DNA of 64,000 nucleotides from Streptomyces bicolor (GTDB taxonomy: Bacteria > Actinomycetota > Actinomycetes > Streptomycetales > Streptomycetaceae): NCBI RefSeq assembly GCF_000719285.1, contig NZ_JOFS01000022.1, positions 1-64,000 of the forward strand. Direction: 5' to 3'. This document shows, one piece after another, positions 25,338 through 34,008 of the stretch. The translations under genes and the position numbers were made by a program. How positions within the stretch are numbered: the stretch's first letter is position 1; every line of letters begins with the position of its first letter. The notes under the pieces were generated by a model, which saw nothing but the letters and a program-made list of their open reading frames with translations, did not search any database and was not told the DNA's origin.

Positions 25338-26063
25338 ATGACGGCTGACCCGGCGCTGGAATCCGAGCGGGACGCGATCGTCGCTGCACTGACTCCCGTC
25401 GTGGACGGGCTCGTGGCGACGTTCGGGCCGATGTGCGAGGTGGTCCTGCATGACTACCGGCGGCCGGAGGAGTCCGTGGTCGCCGTGGCCGGTTCGGTGA
25501 CCGGGCGGGCCGTGGGCGGGGCGATGAGCGAGATCGGCATGCGCCTGCTCGCGCGCGGCGACGAGGCGGGCGACGAGTTGAACTACGTCACCCGGACCCG
25601 GAACGGCAAGCTTGTCAAGGCGTCCACCATGGTGCTGCGGGATTCCACGGGAACCGTGTTCGGCGCCCTCTGCGTGAACCTGGACGTCACCGCCGTGAGC
25701 GACGCGCACGCCTTGCTCGGCGCCCTCGCAGGTCTCGGCGGCGCCACGGCCGACGTGCCGGTCACCGCCTTCGGCAACGACATCGACTCCGTCGTCGACG
25801 CCATCCTCGACGCTCACCGGCTCCGGCAGAACGGCAGCTGGGCCGCTCTCGACCGCGCCCAGCGCCTGGAGCTGTTCCGTGGCCTGGACGAGCGGGGCGT
25901 CTTCGCCGTCCGGCGCGCGATCGAGCAGGTCGCGGCACGGCTCGGCATCTCCCGCGCATCCGCCTACAGCTATCTGTCACAGGCGCGTGCCGAGGCACGG
26001 GCGGCGGCGGATCGGGTCCCGGATCGAGCGACGGACCCGGCGCCGGATCGAGCGACGGGCTGA
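25338..26063 (+). CDS. YheO/DauR-like transcriptional regulator
   Basis: The 241-residue protein has a YheO-type PAS domain (VATFGPMCEVVLHDYRRPEE, then MVLRDSTGTVFGALCVNLDV). A C-terminal HTH_22 domain follows (FRGLDERGVFAVRRAIEQVA, then LGISRASAYSYLSQAR). The family includes DauR, a repressor of D-arginine use. I preferred ATG 25338 (GGAG 8 bases before) over ATG 25317. It stands 36 bases ahead of a PLP-dependent dehydratase, its likely target. Confidence 0.8.
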   Translation: MTADPALESERDAIVAALTPVVDGLVATFGPMCEVVLHDYRRPEESVVAVAGSVTGRAVGGAMSEIGMRLLARGDEAGDELNYVTRTRNGKLVKASTMVLRDSTGTVFGALCVNLDVTAVSDAHALLGALAGLGGATADVPVTAFGNDIDSVVDAILDAHRLRQNGSWAALDRAQRLELFRGLDERGVFAVRRAIEQVAARLGISRASAYSYLSQARAEARAAADRVPDRATDPAPDRATG

Positions 26064-26099
26064 GCCCGCGACCGACAAGACATCCCCTGGAGGACACGC

Positions 26100-27077
26100 G
26101 TGACGATCACCACCCCGCCGATCACCCTCGACGACGTCCGCGACGCCGCCACGCGGCTCAAGGGCGTCGCGCACCGCACCCCGGTGCTGCGCTCGCGGAC
26201 CCTCGACGAACTCGTCGGTGCCGAGGTCTTCCTCAAGTGCGAGAACTTCCAGCGCGTCGGTGCCTTCAAGTTCCGCGGCGCTTACAACGCGGCGTCGCGG
26301 CTCAGTCCCGAGCAACTCGCCCGGGGCGTCGTCGCCTACTCGTCCGGCAACCACGCCCAGGCCGTCGCCCTCGCCGCCCGGGAGCTCGGGGCCGGCGCCG
26401 TGATCGTCATGCCCGAGGACGCCCCGCCGTCGAAGCGGGCGGCGACCGTCGGGTACGGCGCCGAGATCGTCACGTACGACCGCTACACCGGCGACCGCGT
26501 CGCGATCGGGGAGGCCCTCGCAGCCGAGCGCGGCCTCGCCCTCATCCCGCCCTACGAGCATCCGCACGTCATCGCCGGGCAGGGCACGGCCGCCCTCGAA
26601 CTCCTCGAAGAGGTAGGGGAGTTGGACGCACTGGTGACTCCTGTCGGCGGTGGCGGACTCATGGCCGGCAGCGCCACGGTGGCCAAGGGGCTGTACCCGG
26701 ACATCCGGATGATCGGCGTCGAACCGGAGGCCGGCGACGACACCAAGCGCTCCCTGGAGGCGGGGCGGCGCATCAGCATCCCGGTGCCGCGCACCATCGC
26801 CGACGGCCAGGCTCTGCACACACCCGGCGAACTCACCTTCTCCGTCAACCGGCGGCTCGTCGACGCGATCGCGCTGGTCAGCGACGACGAGATCCGGGAC
26901 GCCATGCGGTTCGCCTTCGAACGCCTGAAGATCGTGGTCGAGCCGAGCGGTGCCACCCCGCTCGCCGCGCTGCTCACCGGCCGGGCGGGCGCCCCTCCGC
27001 GCAGGGTCGGTGTGATCATCTCCGGCGGCAACGTCGACGCCGAGCGCTTCGCCGAGCTCTGCGGGAAGCGGGCCTGA
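26100..27077 (+). CDS. PLP-dependent threonine/serine dehydratase-like enzyme
   Basis: The 325-residue fold-type-II PLP enzyme has the Lys motif GAFKFRGAYNA, the substrate loop SSGNHAQA, the phosphate-binding loop GGGGLMAG, and EPSGATPLAA. It lacks the C-terminal ACT-like regulatory domain of biosynthetic IlvA, so it belongs with catabolic threonine/serine dehydratases, hydroxyaspartate ammonia-lyases and serine racemases. GTG 26100 follows TGGAGGA. With a DauR-like regulator upstream, breakdown of an unusual or D-amino acid is a reasonable guess. Confidence 0.8.
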   Translation: MTITTPPITLDDVRDAATRLKGVAHRTPVLRSRTLDELVGAEVFLKCENFQRVGAFKFRGAYNAASRLSPEQLARGVVAYSSGNHAQAVALAARELGAGAVIVMPEDAPPSKRAATVGYGAEIVTYDRYTGDRVAIGEALAAERGLALIPPYEHPHVIAGQGTAALELLEEVGELDALVTPVGGGGLMAGSATVAKGLYPDIRMIGVEPEAGDDTKRSLEAGRRISIPVPRTIADGQALHTPGELTFSVNRRLVDAIALVSDDEIRDAMRFAFERLKIVVEPSGATPLAALLTGRAGAPPRRVGVIISGGNVDAERFAELCGKRA

Positions 27078-27216
27078 GCCTGCGTCCTCCGAATGGCGGC
27101 ACCGGATGGCCGGGCGGACGATGGAGTGGTAGGGGGTCGGCCGCCCACGGCGGTGCTCAGGGCCACCGGGGGACCGGCCCCGGTCGCGGTGAAACGCGGC
27201 CGGAAGGGAGTGCGTC

Positions 27217-27576
27217 ATGCTGGAAGTGAAGCCCCTCGAAAAGCCGGACGAGCGCCGTGATTTCCCCCGCGGTCACCTGGAGGCCGTCCACATGACGGAT
27301 CTCGACTTCGCCGTGGCGACCTTCGAGCCCGGCTGGCGCTGGTCGGAGTCCGTGGGCCCGATCGCGGGCACCGAGAGCTGTCAGATGCATCACAACTGCT
27401 ACATGGCCCAGGGCCGCATGCACATCCGCATGGACGACGGCGGCGAACAGGAAGTCGGGCCCGGCGACGTCTTCGTCTGCTCGCCCGGACACGACGCCTG
27501 GGTCGTGGGCGACGAACAGGTCGTGGTCTACGACTTCCAGGGGCAGACGGCGAGGGAGTACGCGAAGCAGAAGTAG
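27217..27576 (+). CDS. Cupin-domain protein
   Basis: The 119-residue single-cupin protein has the metal-site region CQMHHNCYMAQGRMHIRMDD and the second cupin motif PGDVFVCSPGHDAW. Histidines in both motifs suggest a bound metal, but a specific reaction cannot be assigned. ATG 27217 follows GGAAGGGAG. It ends in a hairpin shared with the convergent oxidoreductase. Confidence 0.75.
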   Translation: MLEVKPLEKPDERRDFPRGHLEAVHMTDLDFAVATFEPGWRWSESVGPIAGTESCQMHHNCYMAQGRMHIRMDDGGEQEVGPGDVFVCSPGHDAWVVGDEQVVVYDFQGQTAREYAKQK

Positions 27577-27599
27577 TGCCGACCGGTCGGCGCCGGCAC
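27576..27599. terminator. Short hairpin between convergent genes
   Basis: GTGCCG (27576-27581) pairs with CGGCAC (27594-27599), with more GC-rich pairing inside. It fills the 24-base gap between the cupin and oxidoreductase stops. Confidence 0.4.
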
Positions 27600-27600
27600 G

Positions 27601-28578
27601 TCACACGGTGACGACGACCTTCGCGCGCGCGTGCTCCACCTCCAGGTACCGGATGGCTTCGGCCGCCTCGCTCAGTGGATACGTCCGCTCCACGACCGGA
27701 GCGATCTTCCCGGACTCGGCCAGCTCCCGAAGCGCCGCGAGGTTCGCCTTGCTCTGCAGCGCCGATATTTCGAGCAACCGCTGGTGGCGCGAGAAGGGCG
27801 CCACCAGCCGCCGCTTGAGGAACAGACCCATCGGCCCGACGAAGCTGCCGCCCTCGTACACCCCGCCACCGGAGAGCACGAGCGTCCCGGTGGGTGTCAG
27901 GACCCGCCGGAACTCGCCGAGCGAGCGATTGCCCACCAGGTCCAGGACCACGTCGTAGCGCTTGCCGCCCCGGGTGAAGTCCTCCTGCGTGTAGTCGATC
28001 ACCCGGTCCGCACCGAGTGACCGGACCAGCTCCACGTTCCGGGTGCTGCACACCGCCGTCACCTCGGCGCCGAACGCCTTGCCGAGCTGCACGGCGAACG
28101 TGCCGACTCCGCCCGACGCCCCGTTCACCAGGACCGTCTGACCCGGCCGCACCCGCGCGACGTCGCGCAGACCGATCAGGGCGGTGTTCGCCGCCAGAGG
28201 TATCGCCGCCGCCTGCTCGAACGTGAGGTTGGCCGGCTTCGGGCCGACCTCGCCGTCCAGCGCGCACACGTACTCCGCGAACGCGCCGTCGGCCTCCCCG
28301 TACACCTCGTCACCGGGCTCGATCCCCGAGACCCCCGCGCCCACCGCCTCCACCCGGCCGGCGAAGTCGCGGCCCCGCACGCGCGCCCTGGGCCGGCGCA
28401 GCCCCATCATGCCGCGGCCCAGCAACGGGTCACCGCGCATGAAGTGCCAGTCGTACGCGTTGACCGAGGCCGCGTGCACCCGTACCAGCACCTCGCCGGC
28501 GGCCGGCACCGGCCGGTCGATGTCCATGAACTCCAGCGTGTCCGCCGAGCCGTACCGGTCCTGAACCACTGCCTTCAT
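27601..28578 (-). CDS. MDR-family NADPH:quinone oxidoreductase-like enzyme
   Basis: The 325-residue medium-chain dehydrogenase has a GroES-like N-terminus (VRVHAASVNAYDWHFMRGDP) and RDFAGRVEAVGAGV. The nucleotide-binding loop is VNGASGGVGTFAVQLGKAFG. It has no catalytic or structural zinc cysteines. The A-x-x-G-x-x-G loop is typical of zeta-crystallin/quinone-reductase members that use NADPH. ATG 28578 follows GGAGGGGGG. It stands alone. Confidence 0.85.
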   Translation of the reverse strand: MKAVVQDRYGSADTLEFMDIDRPVPAAGEVLVRVHAASVNAYDWHFMRGDPLLGRGMMGLRRPRARVRGRDFAGRVEAVGAGVSGIEPGDEVYGEADGAFAEYVCALDGEVGPKPANLTFEQAAAIPLAANTALIGLRDVARVRPGQTVLVNGASGGVGTFAVQLGKAFGAEVTAVCSTRNVELVRSLGADRVIDYTQEDFTRGGKRYDVVLDLVGNRSLGEFRRVLTPTGTLVLSGGGVYEGGSFVGPMGLFLKRRLVAPFSRHQRLLEISALQSKANLAALRELAESGKIAPVVERTYPLSEAAEAIRYLEVEHARAKVVVTV

Positions 28579-28733
28579 GAGATCCCCCCTCCGCTCTCGT
28601 CGAGCGTAGGAAAACCCCATCGGCCGGACCATCGGGGACGAACCCTGATTTTCGCCGGGGTCCACCCTCTCCTTGCCCTGAGGAAACCGCAGCTCGCCGC
28701 CGCCTGATCACGCCCGCGCTCACGCCTGCTCGA

Positions 28734-30092
28734 TCACACCGGCAGCAACCGCGCCACCAACGCGCTGAGCTGCCGGGCGGTACGGCACTCGTGCATCTCG
28801 ACCAGCTCGGCGTAGGCGGGCGCGGCGGAGTCGCCCGTGCCCCAGCGGGAGCGCTGCTCGGGATTCAACCAGTAGACGCGGCGCGCCCGTTCGGCGATCT
28901 GCCGTACCGCCGCCAGGTTCGGGTCGCTCATGTTGGTGCGGGCGTCCCCGAGGACGAACACGGTCGTGCGCGGGCCGACCGCGTCGCCGTACCGTTCCGC
29001 GAACTCGCCCAGCGCCATGCCGTAGTCGCTGCTGCCGTGATACCCGGTGAGCGTGGCCTCGGCCTCGATGCGGGCGCCGAGTCCCTCCGGATCGGCGGTG
29101 CCGTGCTCGAGCAGCCCGGTCACCTCGTCGATGCGGTTGACGAAGGCGAACACGCGCACCTTGCTGAACTGGTCGTGCAGCGCCTGCACCAGCAGCATCG
29201 TGAAGTCCGAGAAGCCGGACACCGAGCCCGACACATCGCACAGCAGCACCAGTTCGGGGCGCACGGGACGCCGTCTGCGCAGCACCGGCTTCATCGGCAC
29301 CCCGCCCGTCGACAGCGAACCCCGCAAGGTCCGCCGCAGATCGATCGCCCCCCGGGAGGCGCGACGGCGGCGTGCCGCGAGCCGGGTCGCGAGCTTACGG
29401 GCGAGCGGCTGGACAGCCCTGCGCAGCTCGGCCAGTTGGGCCTTCCCGGCGAACAGGAAGTCGACCCGGTCGGCGGTCGGCGTCACCGCCCGCCGGGCGA
29501 TCTCGTCCCGGCCGCGCCGCTCGGCGACCCGGCGCCGCGCCTCCGCGGCCACGAGCGCCCGGAACGCCGCGATGCGCCGGCGGATCTCGTCCTCCAGCAG
29601 CCGGTCGGTGAACCCCGAACTGCCGCCCCGCGCGCGGACGTCGTCGCGGACACGGGCGAGCAGGGTCTGCGGGCGCAGCCGTTCGAGTGCCTGGTACGAC
29701 GACCAGCCGTCCGACTCCGGCGAGGAACCGTAGCCGCCGAAGCCGTCGACGGCCTCGACCGCCAACCGGCGCATCCACGCCTCGTCGTTGGCGGCCAGCG
29801 CGGCCGCCAGCCGGTCGCGCAGGGCCTCACGCCCGGCCGCCTCCCCCTCCGGCGCGCCGACACCGCGAGGGAAGTACAGATCGAAGACCGGGTCGAACAC
29901 CGGCCGCCCGCCGGTGCCGTGCAACAGCGTCGCCGCCAGCCCCTCGCGCAGCAGCTCCCGGTCGGCGAGGCCGAGCACCTCGATCGCCCGCGCCGCGTCC
30001 ACCGTCTCGCTCGTGCCGACCCGGATGCCGTGCGCGCGCAGCGCCCCGACGAGTGAGGTCAGCCGCTCGGCGACGCCCGTGGACGTGGTCAC
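28734..30092 (-). CDS. VWA-domain CoxE-like protein
   Basis: The 452-residue protein has a helical N-terminal part, a very Arg-rich middle (KLATRLAARRRRASRGAIDL), and a C-terminal von Willebrand A domain with the MIDAS motif LLCDVSGSVSGFS and a later FVLGDARTN. CoxE-like VWA proteins partner with MoxR-type AAA ATPases in metal-centre insertion or protein remodelling. GTG 30092 overlaps the stop of the upstream ATPase (GTGA), so they are a coupled pair. No CO-dehydrogenase or other obvious client is nearby. Confidence 0.85.
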   Translation of the reverse strand: MTTSTGVAERLTSLVGALRAHGIRVGTSETVDAARAIEVLGLADRELLREGLAATLLHGTGGRPVFDPVFDLYFPRGVGAPEGEAAGREALRDRLAAALAANDEAWMRRLAVEAVDGFGGYGSSPESDGWSSYQALERLRPQTLLARVRDDVRARGGSSGFTDRLLEDEIRRRIAAFRALVAAEARRRVAERRGRDEIARRAVTPTADRVDFLFAGKAQLAELRRAVQPLARKLATRLAARRRRASRGAIDLRRTLRGSLSTGGVPMKPVLRRRRPVRPELVLLCDVSGSVSGFSDFTMLLVQALHDQFSKVRVFAFVNRIDEVTGLLEHGTADPEGLGARIEAEATLTGYHGSSDYGMALGEFAERYGDAVGPRTTVFVLGDARTNMSDPNLAAVRQIAERARRVYWLNPEQRSRWGTGDSAAPAYAELVEMHECRTARQLSALVARLLPV

Positions 30093-30991
30093 AGGGCGTC
30101 CAGGTCGAGCTTGGCACTCGCCTTCAGGACGTCGTCCTGGTGCTTGAGGAGAGCGCCGAGCGTGTCCCGTACGACCGTCTCGTCCAGCGTGTCGGCGCCG
30201 AGCGCGAGCAGCGTGCGCGCCCAGTCGATCGTCTCGGCGACCGACGGCACCTTGCGCAGGTCCATCGCCCGCAGCGCGCCCACGACCCGGACGACCGAGC
30301 GGGCCAGCGCCTCGTCGAGGCCCGGCACCTTCAGTCGTACGATCCGGCGCTCCAGCTCCTCGTCCGGGAAGCCGATGTGCAGAAACAGACAGCGGCGGCG
30401 CAGCGCCTCGGACAGTTCGCGGCTCGCGTTGGAGGTGAGCACGACGAACGGGCGGCGCGTCGCGGTGATGGTGCCCAGCTCGGGGACCGTGACCTGGAAG
30501 TCGCTGAGCACCTCGAGGAGCAGGCCCTCCACCTCGACGTCCGCCTTGTCGGTCTCGTCGATCAGCAGCACCTTTGGGTCGTCGCCCCGGATGGCCGTCA
30601 GGAGCGGGCGCGTGAGCAGGAACTCCTCGCTGAAGATGTCCGTGCGTGTCTCGTCCCAGGTCTCGTCGCGGCCCGCGCTGATGCGCAGGAGCTGCTTGGC
30701 GTGGTTCCACTCGTACAGCGCGCGGGACTCGTCGACCCCCTCGTAGCACTGCAGACGCACGAGCCGCGCCCCGGCGACCTCGGCGACGGCCTTGGCGAGC
30801 TCCGTCTTGCCGACGCCGGCCGGGCCCTCCACCAGGAGGGGCTTGCCGAGGCGGTCGGCGAGGAAGACGGTCGTGGCGACGGCGGGCGAGGCGAGATAGC
30901 CGGTCTCGGCCAGACGTGCGGAGACATCGTCGACGGATGTGAACAACGGGGCCTCCAGGTCGGCGGCGACGGTCCGGGACGGTCCGAACAC
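30089..30991 (-). CDS. MoxR-family AAA+ ATPase
   Basis: The 300-residue AAA+ protein has Walker A GPAGVGKTELAK, Walker B VLLIDETDKAD, sensor 1 VVLTSNASREL and an Arg-finger region ALRRRCLF. Together with the VWA protein it should form a MoxR-VWA chaperone-like complex acting on a client outside this operon. The frame opens at GTG 30991 without a clear SD. A palindromic site starts only five bases upstream. Confidence 0.85.
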   Translation of the reverse strand: MFGPSRTVAADLEAPLFTSVDDVSARLAETGYLASPAVATTVFLADRLGKPLLVEGPAGVGKTELAKAVAEVAGARLVRLQCYEGVDESRALYEWNHAKQLLRISAGRDETWDETRTDIFSEEFLLTRPLLTAIRGDDPKVLLIDETDKADVEVEGLLLEVLSDFQVTVPELGTITATRRPFVVLTSNASRELSEALRRRCLFLHIGFPDEELERRIVRLKVPGLDEALARSVVRVVGALRAMDLRKVPSVAETIDWARTLLALGADTLDETVVRDTLGALLKHQDDVLKASAKLDLDAL

Positions 30992-30993
30992 TG

Positions 30994-31007
30994 TCCAAGC
31001 GCTTGTT
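30994..31007. promoter_or_regulatory. Palindrome CAAGCGCTTG at the MoxR-VWA promoter
   Basis: CAAGCGCTTG at 30996-31005 is a perfect 10-bp palindrome with CAAGnnCTTG spacing, as in TetR operators of the KstR2/fatty-acid type. It directly abuts the MoxR start codon. No TetR gene is adjacent. Confidence 0.4.
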
Positions 31008-31120
31008 CAGCGATGATGTCACGGGAGTTCCGTGCACCGAAAGGTGGTAGACCGATCGGTTTCCTCGTGTTGGACGGCCGGGACGGCCGCCGAAGCAGCC
31101 GTCCTCGCGCGACGTCGTTC

Positions 31121-32431
31121 TCATGACGCCACCGCGACCGCCCCGACGGCGGGCGTACGCAGCATCCGCCGGGCCGTGACCAGGCTCGTCCCCAGCGTCG
31201 CCGTCGCCGCGACCGCGACGACGGCGACCCCGATGCCGTAGACGTCACCCGGCAGCACGGCGTCCCCGCGGACCACCGTGAACGGGACGATCCCGGCCAG
31301 CGCGGCCACCGACCCGAACAGGACTCCGGTGACGGTCAGGATCACGGTCTCGGCGCCGACCGTCCCGAGCACCTGACCCGGGGTCGCCCCGGCCAGGCGC
31401 TGCTGCCCGAACTCCCGGCCCCGGTAACTCGTCGCCGCGCACAGCGAGTTGACCAGCATCACACAGACGAACACCACGATGATGCCGACGACCGTGAAGT
31501 TGAGCGTCTCGAGGTTCTTGGCGTCGATCGACTTCGTCAGGCCCGAGGCCTCGACGGCGTCGCTCTCCACCGCCTGCATGGTCAGCGTGGCCGTGGCCAC
31601 GGCTGTGAACAGGATCAGCGACATCAGGATCCCGGCCAGATGACCCGCCCGCTCCCGCAGATTCCGTACGGCCAGCCAGCCGCTCGCCCCGCTCAGCGGC
31701 AGCCGGTCCAGCACGCCCTCCAGCAGCCGCGGCGCCATCAGCGCGAACCCCACCGACAGCAGGATCGCCCCATAGGCCGGCGGCGCCATCAGGGCCGCGT
31801 CCGTCGCCGAGAACACGAAGGTGGAGGAGACCGACACCGCACCGGTGAGCAGCGCGGCGTAGGCGAGGAACTTCCGTGCCCCGCCCCGCTTCCGGTGCCC
31901 GCGCGTCGCGCGCCGTACGGCGAGGAAGGCGGCGCCCGCCGACGCGAGCAGCGTGATGTCGATGCCCGTCATGAGCGCGATCGGACCGAAGGAGTGCTCC
32001 ACGGACTCGGTGACCTGGCCGCTGTCCTGGAACACCTCCAGGAGCATCCGACCGCCCAGCATCGCCGGACCGATCGCGAGCGCCGCGCCCACCAGGCCGA
32101 CCACCACCGCCTCGCCCACGACCATCCGCTTGAGCTGCGCCGGAGTCGCCCCGGAGCAGCGCAGCAGCGCCAACTCGGCGGCGCGCTGGCGGACGTTGAC
32201 GGTCAGGGCCGAGGCGACCGCGAAGAACACCAGCAGGGTGCCGTAGCCGCCGACGACACCCGCGGCCGTCGACAGCGTCTCCGCGCTGGTCGAGTCGACG
32301 CCGTTCTGTGCGGCCGTGTCGTGCATCGAGTTGAACGTCATGATGATCGCCGCGCCCAGGAACGCGCACAGCAAAGTGGCGAGGAACCGCCCGGGGCGGT
32401 GCCGTATCGACCGCATGGCCAGCATGAACAT
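31121..32431 (-). CDS. FtsX-like ABC transporter permease
   Basis: The 436-residue protein has about eight TM segments in two FtsX-like halves. Both begin with the SIRHRPGRFLATLL / NLRERAGHLAGILM pattern and contain LRCSGATPAQL / QRLAGATPGQV coupling loops. Unlike MacB it has no large extracellular domain. It works with the ATPase encoded just upstream, probably in export of, or resistance to, an antibiotic or membrane-active compound. Confidence 0.85.
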   Translation of the reverse strand: MFMLAMRSIRHRPGRFLATLLCAFLGAAIIMTFNSMHDTAAQNGVDSTSAETLSTAAGVVGGYGTLLVFFAVASALTVNVRQRAAELALLRCSGATPAQLKRMVVGEAVVVGLVGAALAIGPAMLGGRMLLEVFQDSGQVTESVEHSFGPIALMTGIDITLLASAGAAFLAVRRATRGHRKRGGARKFLAYAALLTGAVSVSSTFVFSATDAALMAPPAYGAILLSVGFALMAPRLLEGVLDRLPLSGASGWLAVRNLRERAGHLAGILMSLILFTAVATATLTMQAVESDAVEASGLTKSIDAKNLETLNFTVVGIIVVFVCVMLVNSLCAATSYRGREFGQQRLAGATPGQVLGTVGAETVILTVTGVLFGSVAALAGIVPFTVVRGDAVLPGDVYGIGVAVVAVAATATLGTSLVTARRMLRTPAVGAVAVAS

Positions 32432-32434
32432 GAC

Positions 32435-33226
32435 TCAGACCTCCATCGCCGCGTTGTCGCCGAGGTGCGCGAGGCGTTCGGCCACCGCGTCCGGGGTCGG
32501 CGTGTCCAGCCGGCCCGCAAGCCGGCCGTCCGCCAGGAACAGCACCGAGTCGGCGTAGGAGGCGGCGACCGGGTCGTGGGTCACCATGACCACGGTCCTG
32601 CCGTGCGCGCGCACCGCCTGCTGGAGCAACCGCAGCACGTCGCGTGCGCTGCGCGTGTCCAGGGCGCCCGTCGGCTCGTCCGCGAAGACGACCCGGGGCT
32701 CGGTCACCAGGGCGCGGGCGATGGCGACGCGCTGCCGCTGACCGCCGGACAGCTGGTCGGGGCGGTGCCCGAGGCGGTCGCCGAGCCCGACGGAGGTCAG
32801 GATCTCCTTGGTCCGCCCGCGGTCGACGCGCTGCCCGGCGAGCTTGAGCGGCAGCACCGTGTTCTGGGCGACGGTCAGTGTCTCCAGCAGGTTGTACTGC
32901 TGGAACACGAACCCGACCCGGCCGCGCCGGAACTTCGTCAGCTCGGCCTCGCCGCCCCCGGTCAGCTCGGTGCCGTCCACGCGCACGATGCCGCTGTCGG
33001 GCCGGTCGAGACCGGCCGCACAGTGCAGCAGCGTGGTCTTGCCGGACCCCGAGGGCCCCATCACCGCGGTGAAGGTGCCCCGCCCGAGACCGAGCGTGAC
33101 CCCGTCCAGAGCGGTCACGGCGCTGTCGTGCGAACCGTAGGTCTTGGTGACCTTGACCAGCCGGACCGCCTCGGGGGCGGGTCCCTTGTCGTGCGTACGT
33201 CGCGAGCCTGCGCGAAACATCGTCAT
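32435..33226 (-). CDS. ABC transporter ATP-binding protein (LolD/MacB type)
   Basis: The 263-residue ATPase has Walker [10 protein letters not shown], a Q-loop [12 protein letters not shown], signature LSGGQRQR, Walker B VVFADEP and an H-loop VTHDP. The order and the AVTALDGV opening are those of MacB/LolD/BceA ATPases that pair with FtsX permeases. ATG 33226 follows GGAGAG. The permease starts 3 bases after its stop. Confidence 0.9.
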   Translation of the reverse strand: MTMFRAGSRRTHDKGPAPEAVRLVKVTKTYGSHDSAVTALDGVTLGLGRGTFTAVMGPSGSGKTTLLHCAAGLDRPDSGIVRVDGTELTGGGEAELTKFRRGRVGFVFQQYNLLETLTVAQNTVLPLKLAGQRVDRGRTKEILTSVGLGDRLGHRPDQLSGGQRQRVAIARALVTEPRVVFADEPTGALDTRSARDVLRLLQQAVRAHGRTVVMVTHDPVAASYADSVLFLADGRLAGRLDTPTPDAVAERLAHLGDNAAMEV

Positions 33227-33394
33227 CACTCTCCGTCCGGCACTCCGTGTGCCTGCCGACGAAGCTACGGAGCAACGGACTTGACCACATTGGGCGCAGA
33301 ACCCGTATTGCCGGGTGTACTCAGCGACACCGTCGACGGGGGGTCGGCAGCCGGTGGCCGAGGTGTTGTCAGTGGTGGCCGGTACGTTGCGGGC

Positions 33395-33985
33395 ATGGGG
33401 ATCTATCTGGTGAGCGTCGGCGCGCAGGAGTGGTTCGGCGAGGCGGAGGGCGGTCGGGGGGATGTCGCCGCCGGGCTGAACGAGGAGTTGGAGCGGCGTG
33501 GGCTTCCGCCGTACACGAGCGTCCCCGAGGAGGCGGCGTTCGCTCCGGGTTCCGGGACTGCCTTCGAGGAGAAGCTCGTCCCGCCGATGGACGGCTTCAC
33601 CGCGCTGTGCCGGGCACACCTGTCGAGAGCGGAACAGGAACTGCTCCTGGGCTGGACGGTGCTCATACCGGTGTCTCTCGACGAGGAGATCGAGTTGCCG
33701 GTCGAGTCCGCCTACGACCTGACGACGACCGTCGCCGGTGCCCCGCAGATCCTCGCCCTCGCGGAGCGGCTGGCGGAGGCCGTCGAGCTGCCGTACGACG
33801 AGATGCCGGCGACGTCGGACAACCTCGAGCTGACCATATGGTTCCTGGACGGAGAGGCGAAGCGGACCGCGGCGGTCCGGCCGGGACGGTGGAGTGACGA
33901 CCTCGACGCGGCCTTCTACGTGGCGTTGTATCTGCGCGCCGCCCAGCACTCGATGCGGCGCGGCTGCCCGATCGTCTACTCCTGA
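33395..33985 (+). CDS. Conserved hypothetical protein
   Basis: I do not recognise the family of this 196-residue acidic soluble protein. It starts MGIYLVSVGAQEWFGEA and later has WTVLIPVSLDEEIELPVESA and DDLDAAFYVALYLRAAQHS. There is no signal or TM segment. It is divergent from the ABC transporter and lies close before the membrane protein gene. Confidence 0.55.
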   Translation: MGIYLVSVGAQEWFGEAEGGRGDVAAGLNEELERRGLPPYTSVPEEAAFAPGSGTAFEEKLVPPMDGFTALCRAHLSRAEQELLLGWTVLIPVSLDEEIELPVESAYDLTTTVAGAPQILALAERLAEAVELPYDEMPATSDNLELTIWFLDGEAKRTAAVRPGRWSDDLDAAFYVALYLRAAQHSMRRGCPIVYS

Positions 33986-34008
33986 CGGCAGACGGAGGTC
34001 GCGGCTCC

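Noticed and set aside
28734..31124. Single 796-codon minus-strand frame over the MoxR and VWA genes
   Set aside because: The first half is a Gly/Arg-rich shadow of the AAA ATPase in another frame. The real genes are two coupled ORFs with intact motifs.
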